Positions 57,807-64,000 of a stretch of DNA of 64,000 nt are shown piece by piece. Origin of the DNA: an uncultured Eubacteriales bacterium (GTDB lineage Bacteria > Bacillota > Clostridia > Christensenellales > CAG-138); the NCBI GenBank assembly GCA_902786465.1, contig CADACQ010000003.1, positions 1-64,000 of the forward strand. The letters are read 5' to 3'. How positions within the stretch are numbered: the first letter of the stretch is position 1; each line of letters begins with the position of its first letter. Under the pieces are notes generated by a model. The model did no database searches and was not told where the DNA came from. It saw only the letters and a program-made list of their open reading frames with translations. The position numbers and the translations under genes are program-made.

Positions 57807-59291
57807 TTATTTGATCTCTTGAAATAAGTCCTTCATGGTAGGATAGATCTTCTGGAACTTCCTGTATTGGGCTTCGTACCGGGCGGCGATTTCAGGATCG
57901 GGCGATACCGTCTCCCGCACATGGCAGAGGGCGTCGGCACAGGTCTGAACGCTCGCGAATGTCCCCGTGCCCACCATGGCCAGCATGGCCCCGCCGTAGC
58001 CCGGGCCCTCCTCGGTCTGGGGGATGTCCAGAGAAATGTTCAGGACATTGGCCAGGATCTTCCGCCACAGGGGAGATTTCGCCCCGCCGCCGCAGAGAAA
58101 GCTGCGGTCGATGGAAAGGCCGATGGATCTGGCCACCTCGAAGCTGTCCCTGAGGGCAAAGGCCACGCCTTCCAACACAGCCTGGACCATGTCTGTCCGG
58201 CCGGTGTCCAAAGAAAGACCTACGAAGGTACCACGGGCGTCCGTGTCGTTGATGGGGCTCCGCTCGCCCATGAGATAGGGCAGGAAAAAGACGCGGTTAC
58301 GGCCCAGCCTGTCGTCCGAAACGTCGACCTGCTCGGCGGCGTAGTCCGAAGTGCCCAAGATGTCCTCGCAGAACCACTTGTTGCAGCTTGCCGCAGAAAG
58401 CATACAGCCCATGAGGTGCCAGCCGCCGTCCGCATGACAGAAGGCGTGGAGGGCGTTGTGGGGGTCTGCGCCGAAGGATCGGGAGGAAATGAACAGGGTA
58501 CCGCTTGTGCCCAGGGAGATATTGCAGCCGCCCTCCCCCACCACGCCGGTACCCACGGCCGCGGCGGCGTTGTCACCGGCTCCGGCGACGACCTTGACGG
58601 TCATTGGCAGACCAAGTTCTGCGGCGATTTCCGGAAGCACCGTGCCGATTACTTCATAACTTTCAAAGAGCTTCGGCATCTGAGCTTCCTTCACGCCGCA
58701 GATATCCAGCATCTCCTTCGACCAGCACCGATGTTTGACGTCCAGCAGCAGCATGCCGCTTGCATCGGAGAAATCGCAGGCGTGGACGCCCGTAAGCATG
58801 TAGTTGATATAGTCCTTGGGCAGCATGATCTTTGCAATGCGGGCGAACTTGTCCGGTTCGTGCTTCTGCATCCAGAGGAGCTTGGGCGCTGTGAAACCCG
58901 CGAAAGCGATGTTGGCGGTGAGGTCGCTGAGCTTCCTCTTGCCCACGGCGGTGTTGAGCCACACAGTTTCCTCCGCCGTACGTCCGTCGTTCCAAAGGAT
59001 CGCAGGGCGGATCACGTTGTCGTTCCCATCCAGAGCCACAAGACCATGCATCTGTCCGCCGCAGCCGATGCCCGCGACCTTCGAAGCGTCAAAGCCGGCC
59101 GTTAGTTCCCTGACGCCCGCCCGTACCGCCGTCCACCAGTCCGCCGGGTCCTGTTCGGACCAGCCGGGCTCCGGGAAGTACAGGGGGTACTCCCGGCTCA
59201 CCGTGTTCAAAACCGTCCCCTGCTGGTCCACCAACAGAAGCTTGACCGCACTGGTGCCCAGGTCGATCCCGATAAAAGCGCTCCGATTCAT
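57807..59291 (-). CDS. xylB: Xylulokinase
   Basis: The product is a 494-residue FGGY kinase that phosphorylates D-xylulose, completing entry into the pentose phosphate pathway. The N-terminal phosphate loop is GIDLGTSAVK at residues 8-17. The GGQMHGLVALD block near 76-86, the catalytic Asp in GAGDNAAAAVG near 232-242 and the C-terminal GGGAKSPLWR complete the pattern. The ATG at 59291 overlaps the GH1 stop; an in-frame start at 59333 lies inside that gene. Confidence 0.94.
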   Translation of the reverse strand: MNRSAFIGIDLGTSAVKLLLVDQQGTVLNTVSREYPLYFPEPGWSEQDPADWWTAVRAGVRELTAGFDASKVAGIGCGGQMHGLVALDGNDNVIRPAILWNDGRTAEETVWLNTAVGKRKLSDLTANIAFAGFTAPKLLWMQKHEPDKFARIAKIMLPKDYINYMLTGVHACDFSDASGMLLLDVKHRCWSKEMLDICGVKEAQMPKLFESYEVIGTVLPEIAAELGLPMTVKVVAGAGDNAAAAVGTGVVGEGGCNISLGTSGTLFISSRSFGADPHNALHAFCHADGGWHLMGCMLSAASCNKWFCEDILGTSDYAAEQVDVSDDRLGRNRVFFLPYLMGERSPINDTDARGTFVGLSLDTGRTDMVQAVLEGVAFALRDSFEVARSIGLSIDRSFLCGGGAKSPLWRKILANVLNISLDIPQTEEGPGYGGAMLAMVGTGTFASVQTCADALCHVRETVSPDPEIAARYEAQYRKFQKIYPTMKDLFQEIK

Positions 59292-60604
59292 AAGCAAGCT
59301 CCGTTCGTTTCGATGATCTTTTTGTATTCCCATGCGGAGTCCTTGACGATTCGCTTCTGTGTGGCGTAATCCACGTAAATGAGTCCGAAACGCGGATCAT
59401 AGCCCTCCGCCCACTCGAAATTGTCCATGACCGACCAATGCTGATAACCGAGTACGGGGATGCCTTCGTCGATCGCGCGCTTGAGCTCTTTGAGGTAGCG
59501 ATAGAGAAAGTCCGTGCGTTTGGGATCATGCACCTTTCCGTCGATGCTGATGGTGTCATGCGTTGCAAGACCGTTTTCCGTAATCATGATAGGGAGACCG
59601 TAACGCTCGTAGATGAAGCGCACATTCCAATACATCACCCGTTCGTCGATCACCCAGCCGAGCGAATTGCGGGGAATGCCGGCCGGGGCTTGCTCCACAT
59701 CGCCCCAGTCGCCGTAGTTCATAGAGGAATAGATGTTGAGCCCCATGAAGTCGAGCGGCTGACAGATCTCTGCCATATCCTTTTCCTTGCTTGAAAAAAT
59801 ACCGTATGCCCTGACCGGTTTCCCGAGGATCATGGGATCCATCCACCAGCGGTTCGCCATCAGCCCGTTGCCGATTTCCACGCTCTTTTTCCGCGCCGCT
59901 TCTATATCTTCGACCGATTCTGTCTTCGGCACATACGCGCCGGTCGAAAAAGCCGCGCCGACCATCGGCTTCTTCTTTGCATACTGCCGGATGGTCTTGA
60001 CCGCTTCGGCATGAGCCAGCATACAGTTGCGGGTAAGTTTGGAAAGAGCAAGATAATTGCGCTTAAACGGCGCGTGTACGCCCTGCAGATAGCCGTTCAT
60101 GATAAAGCAGCCCGGCTCATTGACCGTCATCCACCACTTTACGCGATCAGAAAGAGTGTCTACCAGGACTTTGGTGTAGTCCCGAAACAGCGGTACGATC
60201 CTTTCAGAAAGCCAACCGCCCTTTTTATAAACCCACATCGGCATATCCCAATGGAACACCGTTACCATGGGCTCCATGCCGTTTCCCAAAAGCTCGTCCA
60301 CCAGATCGGAATAAAACAGCAATCCTTTTTCGTTGACCTTGCCTTCTTCCGGCATCACGCGCGACCAACTGACCGAGAAACGGTAGGATTTTAGCCCTAT
60401 CTCTTTCAGCAACGCTACATCCTCGCGGAAGCGATGATAATGATCGCAGGCAGTATGACAGGTCTCGCCGTGCCTGACCTGTTTTTTCGTGGCGACATCC
60501 CAGATAGACGGCGTCCTGCCGTCCTCGTTCCATGCGCCTTCGATTTGCGCCGACGCGGACGCAGCGCCCCATAAAAACCCGTTCGGAAATGATGTGCTGC
60601 TCAT
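59288..60604 (-). CDS. Family 1 glycoside hydrolase (beta-glucosidase type)
   Basis: The product is a 438-residue TIM barrel with the GH1 N-terminal signature FLWGAASASAQIEGAW near residues 10-25, acid/base Glu163 in TVNEPG and nucleophile Glu343 in ITENG. It has no signal peptide, so it cleaves short beta-glycosides inside the cell. In this operon beta-xylosides or mixed xylo-gluco oligomers are likely substrates. The start overlaps the esterase stop as ATGA. Confidence 0.92.
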   Translation of the reverse strand: MSSTSFPNGFLWGAASASAQIEGAWNEDGRTPSIWDVATKKQVRHGETCHTACDHYHRFREDVALLKEIGLKSYRFSVSWSRVMPEEGKVNEKGLLFYSDLVDELLGNGMEPMVTVFHWDMPMWVYKKGGWLSERIVPLFRDYTKVLVDTLSDRVKWWMTVNEPGCFIMNGYLQGVHAPFKRNYLALSKLTRNCMLAHAEAVKTIRQYAKKKPMVGAAFSTGAYVPKTESVEDIEAARKKSVEIGNGLMANRWWMDPMILGKPVRAYGIFSSKEKDMAEICQPLDFMGLNIYSSMNYGDWGDVEQAPAGIPRNSLGWVIDERVMYWNVRFIYERYGLPIMITENGLATHDTISIDGKVHDPKRTDFLYRYLKELKRAIDEGIPVLGYQHWSVMDNFEWAEGYDPRFGLIYVDYATQKRIVKDSAWEYKKIIETNGACL

Positions 60605-61317
60605 GCTTGTTGCTCCTGTTTCAAATACGCTGTTATGGTTTCTGTAATTCCTTTCGCCCCGTCCGCATTCGGATGTACGCCGTCCCAAAACCATTCTGAA
60701 CGGTTTTCACAAGCCGCATAGAGGTCGATGCAGGGAACCTCTTCTGTATTCGCAAGTGCTTTGACCGCGGGACGTAATTCGTTTTCGATCACATCCGCTC
60801 GGATGTCGAATGCCACCGGATTGCCGTTGACGGAAAACGCAGGCGGGGGCGTCAAAAGATATACTCGCGGGCGGCTCGGCAACGCGCGGTATGCCGCAAG
60901 GATCCGTTTCATATCTTCCGCATACGCTTCCTGTCCTCTGTAGTTATTGGGCTTGCTGTCGTTGGTGCCGAGCATCAGGAGGACGATCTCCGGTCGAAAC
61001 GCCAAGCTCTCCCGATAGGCGGCCTCCTTTTCATACGGCAGATCGCCCTGCAGCGACGCCGTTGCGCCGCAGACGCCGAAGTTTTGGACGCAATATCCGT
61101 CGCCCAACCAGTGTCCAAGCTGCGCCGGATAGTTGTTGCATGACCAGTTTCTGATCCCATATCCATAGGTGATGCTGTCGCCGACACACGCAACGCGAAT
61201 CTGCCCTTCGCGCGGCTTTCGGTTGAGCCGAACGAACGGCAGACAGCCGTGCTGCATGGTGATCCAAAGTCCCGCTGCCGCTGCCATCAATACCCCCGCT
61301 GCAATGATCCAACCCAT
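60601..61317 (-). CDS. SGNH/GDSL esterase
   Basis: The product has 238 residues with an N-terminal hydrophobic segment (about residues 3-22) that may anchor it. Block I is CVGDSITYG with the nucleophile Ser near 48, block III is LGTNDSKPN near 116-124, and block V is DGVHPN near 217-222 with the catalytic Asp and His. It probably removes acetyl groups from xylo-oligosaccharides, as suggested by its place among xylosidases. Confidence 0.85.
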   Translation of the reverse strand: MGWIIAAGVLMAAAAGLWITMQHGCLPFVRLNRKPREGQIRVACVGDSITYGYGIRNWSCNNYPAQLGHWLGDGYCVQNFGVCGATASLQGDLPYEKEAAYRESLAFRPEIVLLMLGTNDSKPNNYRGQEAYAEDMKRILAAYRALPSRPRVYLLTPPPAFSVNGNPVAFDIRADVIENELRPAVKALANTEEVPCIDLYAACENRSEWFWDGVHPNADGAKGITETITAYLKQEQQA

Positions 61318-61320
61318 CTT

Positions 61321-62733
61321 TTATTCCTCCAATGTGAAGGACAAAATATCTGCCTTTCCGGAAAGAATCTCGATACAAAGCGTTTCGCGTTTACCGCCCT
61401 CGATTGGCGCAGTCCCGTGATCGTCGAGCCGGATGCCGTTGACCGACAGCGCTGCGTTTCCGCAATATTCCACGATGATCCGCTTTGTATTGCGAAGATC
61501 AAAGTATTTATACACGACTGTCGTTCCCACCGTCAAGTCCTTTAGGATTGTTTCGCCCTTGAGTTCCGTAATGCGCGGCAGCGTTTGCTGTTTTCCGATG
61601 CCGAGGCGAATGTGCTTTCGAGTGATCAGGTTGCAGCAAAGCGCGGCGGGATAGGTTCCGACGCCGGGCAGAGGTTTGCCGTCCATGCCCTGCGTGGTGA
61701 TCTCAACCTGACGGATCGTGCCGTCCGGCTCAATTTCGATGGGTTCGGCGCATGCCTGACGGGAAAAATCCGTATTGTTGGTGCAGCGGTGATAGAAGAT
61801 GTAATATTGACCGTTGATGCATTCGATGCCGCCGTGGATCGTTCCCGCGTTGTTCTTCGGCTGCGTGTTCCCGCGATAGTCCAAGTCGCTGTTGGAAACG
61901 ATTACGCCGCGATAGACGAAACCATGATCCGGATATGGGGAAGTGGCATACGCCAGCTCGTTGTTTGCTCCGGAGGAATAGACCAGATAATAGAAATTGC
62001 CGAATTTACGGATCGACGCCGCCTCGTAAAACGGATGGCGGTACAGATCGCTCCCTTTCGGCGCGGTGGTCTTGCTGTCTAAGATCGCTTTCGGCTCGCC
62101 CTTGACTGTCAGCATATCGTCCTCCAACTCTACGACGGCGCAGGAGAGAACGCTGGGTTTTGTCGCTTTGATCTCTTTCACTGAACGATTGCAGAGCTTG
62201 GACAGCACGAACCGATACAGCGGCTGCAAAGTGCGATTCCGAAAATCCCGACCGAGTCCCCAGCCGTAATAAAGCCATATGCGCCCATTGTCGTTCAGTA
62301 TGGCGGGGTCGTTGGTCAGATATTTGAGCACCGGCGTTCCGTCCGCATAGCGGATATCGCCGAGATACGAAAACGGCCCTTCGGGGCAATCGGACACCGC
62401 AACGCTCATCGGGCCGAACGGTGCAGTATTGGGACCTGCTGCAAAGTAATACAGATAATATCGTCCGTCATTGCCCTGCACGCAGTCGGGCGCATAAAAA
62501 TCGACGAGTTTCCCGTCCCGGCTTCGCGGGTCCTGTTCCTTGCGGAAAGAAACGCCGTGACAAGTCCAGTCGGAAAGATCGTTCACCGGCGCCGACCAAA
62601 CCGCATAATCTTCGGTGCAGAAGCGGGTGCTGTTTGCGGCGTCGTGGCTGCCGTACAGGTACACCCGATCACCGAACACATGGGGTTCGCCATCGGGAAT
62701 GTATTCGGTTAAGGGCAGAAACGGATTCGGCAT
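61321..62733 (-). CDS. Family 43 glycoside hydrolase (beta-xylosidase/arabinofuranosidase type)
   Basis: The product is a 470-residue five-bladed propeller with Asp in YIPDGEPHVFGDRVYLYGSHD near residues 11-31, NDPAILNDNGRIWLYYG near 140-156, and Glu in HPFYEAASIRKFGNFYYLVYS near 238-258. A C-terminal beta-sandwich (about 370-470) follows. It lacks a signal peptide, so it acts on imported oligosaccharides. It lies between the GH39 and esterase genes with gaps under 10 bases. Confidence 0.88.
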   Translation of the reverse strand: MPNPFLPLTEYIPDGEPHVFGDRVYLYGSHDAANSTRFCTEDYAVWSAPVNDLSDWTCHGVSFRKEQDPRSRDGKLVDFYAPDCVQGNDGRYYLYYFAAGPNTAPFGPMSVAVSDCPEGPFSYLGDIRYADGTPVLKYLTNDPAILNDNGRIWLYYGWGLGRDFRNRTLQPLYRFVLSKLCNRSVKEIKATKPSVLSCAVVELEDDMLTVKGEPKAILDSKTTAPKGSDLYRHPFYEAASIRKFGNFYYLVYSSGANNELAYATSPYPDHGFVYRGVIVSNSDLDYRGNTQPKNNAGTIHGGIECINGQYYIFYHRCTNNTDFSRQACAEPIEIEPDGTIRQVEITTQGMDGKPLPGVGTYPAALCCNLITRKHIRLGIGKQQTLPRITELKGETILKDLTVGTTVVYKYFDLRNTKRIIVEYCGNAALSVNGIRLDDHGTAPIEGGKRETLCIEILSGKADILSFTLEE

Positions 62734-62742
62734 AGTCGCTCC

Positions 62743-64000
62743 TTACGCGTGCGCCGTAATCAGCGCAACATCGTTGGTTGAAAGAGACAGGCGGACGACG
62801 GTTTTTCCGTTTTCGACTGCAAACGGCAGCGGTTCTTCCGTGAGCTTTGACCGTTCCTTGATCGAAACGACTTCGGCGCGGGTCAGATTGTCCGGCGATC
62901 CCATCTCTTTCCAAAGACGCTTGGGGTTGCAATGGTCGTCGTCAATTCGCTGTACGGTCACATCCGATGCGGCAAAATCAAGGGACAGTTCTACTTCATG
63001 TCGCTTGTTTTCAAAATAATCTCCGCTCTGCGGCGTCAGAAGAATCTGAACGTTTTTCCCGTCCGTGAAAGCGCCGCAATCGACTTCACCCGATTTTGGC
63101 AGGGCCAGCCGGTTCGGGTATAGCAGGGACAGCAGCTTGAAGCCCCAAAAGTTTGGCTTGGGGATGCCGTCGTTGCTGACGACGCCGAAGGAACCTACAA
63201 ACGGACGCGGCAGCATGAACTGTTCCTCAAAGAGATCGGAGCAGCACCAGAACATATAGGCGGCAAGCGTATTGTCAAGGTCGAGACAAGATTTAACTGC
63301 AAACGCCGCGGAATACTTCTCGTCATGCACCGGCGAACCGAACACCGCCATAGAGTTCCATTCGGTGATCAGAAGCGGACGCGAACCGACCTTTGCTTTG
63401 GCTTCCCGATCCATTTTAGCAAGCGCGCCTTTGTCCCAACGCTTCGCGTCCTGTGGCAGAAAGAACATATCTGTCATCGTTTCGGACAGTTTCCGATGCT
63501 CTTTCACTGCCCGCTGCGACGCAGAGAACATATGCTTGATGTTATTGAAATTGATGATATTGCCGAATGCGTCGCCTGGATAATGGTGTGTGGAAACAAA
63601 GTCGCAGGGAACACTGTTCTGCTCGCAATAGGTCAGAAACTCCGGCAGCCACTTGCACGCGCTGGTGGACGGACCGCCCACGCGGATCAACGGATCGACC
63701 TCCTTGACCGCCCTTGCGGTGGCTTCATACAGTTGAAAATAGTCCTTTTGCTTTCCGGCAAAGAAGCATCCGAGATCCGGCTCGTTCCAGACCTCGAAAT
63801 ACCACTGCTCCACTTCTTCTTTTCCGTAGCGGTCGATCAAAAAACGGACGAAGCGTTTGATATAGTCCGACCATGCGGAAAGCGACTTTGGCATGGTGAT
63901 GTTCGGCGCGTAGCGAAGACCGAGCTTTTTGCCGCTTGCGAGCGCGGACGGCATAAACGACAGTTCCACGAACGGGCGCACACCGACGGAAAGCAGATTA
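62743..64000 (-). CDS. Family 39 glycoside hydrolase (beta-xylosidase), N-terminus beyond the window
   Basis: The sequence reads leftward from the window edge with PFVELSFMPS, the acid/base Glu in WYFEVWNEPDLGCFF, and the nucleophile Glu in PLLITEWNSMAVFG, all typical of GH39 xylosidases. The C-terminal beta domain ends in an all-beta tail. The frame stays open to 64000 with no start codon, so about 100 N-terminal residues are missing. It is the most upstream visible gene of the xyloside operon. Confidence 0.88.
   Translation of the reverse strand, partial: NLLSVGVRPFVELSFMPSALASGKKLGLRYAPNITMPKSLSAWSDYIKRFVRFLIDRYGKEEVEQWYFEVWNEPDLGCFFAGKQKDYFQLYEATARAVKEVDPLIRVGGPSTSACKWLPEFLTYCEQNSVPCDFVSTHHYPGDAFGNIINFNNIKHMFSASQRAVKEHRKLSETMTDMFFLPQDAKRWDKGALAKMDREAKAKVGSRPLLITEWNSMAVFGSPVHDEKYSAAFAVKSCLDLDNTLAAYMFWCCSDLFEEQFMLPRPFVGSFGVVSNDGIPKPNFWGFKLLSLLYPNRLALPKSGEVDCGAFTDGKNVQILLTPQSGDYFENKRHEVELSLDFAASDVTVQRIDDDHCNPKRLWKEMGSPDNLTRAEVVSIKERSKLTEEPLPFAVENGKTVVRLSLSTNDVALITAHA

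Overview
The window looks like chromosome of a GC-rich, spore-forming anaerobic Clostridia species (Bacillota). The grounds are a CotF-like spore coat protein, a SigH-type sigma factor beside rlmB and mrnC, an oxygen-sensitive class III ribonucleotide reductase, sigma-A type promoters, strong Shine-Dalgarno sites and tight ATGA gene overlaps. Assignment below class would be guesswork. No rRNA and no CRISPR array were seen; one intact tRNA (initiator tRNA-fMet) is present.

Positions 1-30,700 are core chromosome. They hold a coat protein; an HD protein, XdhC-like protein and TcdA; divergent putP and a LysR regulator; asd; a DUF2284/TPR/DUF4037 run; the nrdG-nrdD-trxB redox block with a cluster of NrdR-like boxes; vanZ-like, sigH, rlmB, mrnC and a lamin-tail protein; aspartate kinase; an M15 peptidase; proS; a phospholipid cluster (pgsA-like, HAD, cdsA, diacylglycerol kinase, gtrA); and small housekeeping genes. 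Two genes here (pgsA-like and a P-loop kinase) carry apparent single-base frameshifts. Three intergenic regions carry copies of one multi-palindrome repeat family. Three genes have a -10 box so close to the ATG that leaderless transcription is likely.

Positions 30,734-56,264 are a mobile element of about 25.5 kb inserted in the 3' half of the tRNA-fMet gene. It is bounded by perfect 45-bp direct repeats, and shorter repeats near both ends look like integrase arm sites. It encodes a tyrosine integrase, an excisionase, a ParB-like protein, a PIN/AbrB toxin-antitoxin pair, a MobC-like protein and a HUH relaxase, but no conjugation pore, so it is best called an integrative and mobilizable element. 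Cargo at the left is a LysR regulator with an AbgB-like M20 hydrolase and a GPH symporter. Cargo at the right is a GntR regulator, a sugar ABC transporter, a cupin, two MDR dehydrogenases, a gulonate-3-dehydrogenase-like enzyme and a lactonase, which together suggest oxidative degradation of an imported sugar or sugar acid. A broken integrase tail at the junction with the right cargo suggests the element is a composite.

The most interesting part is the middle of this element (37,874-43,068). A roughly 1,010-residue protein carries the GGxDYDGD metal-binding motif and an upstream RNP motif of two-barrel RNA polymerases of the eukaryotic RdRP/phage YonO type. It is coupled by ATGA to an unrecognised 284-residue protein. 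These are followed by an array of GC-rich palindromes with a partly 78-bp period and then by a convergent HTH protein gene. An exact 18-bp inverted repeat brackets the whole set. This looks like a self-contained polymerase module whose template and role are not evident.

Positions 56,265-64,000 return to chromosome with a leftward xyloside-utilisation operon: GH39 (cut by the window edge), GH43, an SGNH esterase, GH1, xylulokinase and xylose isomerase.
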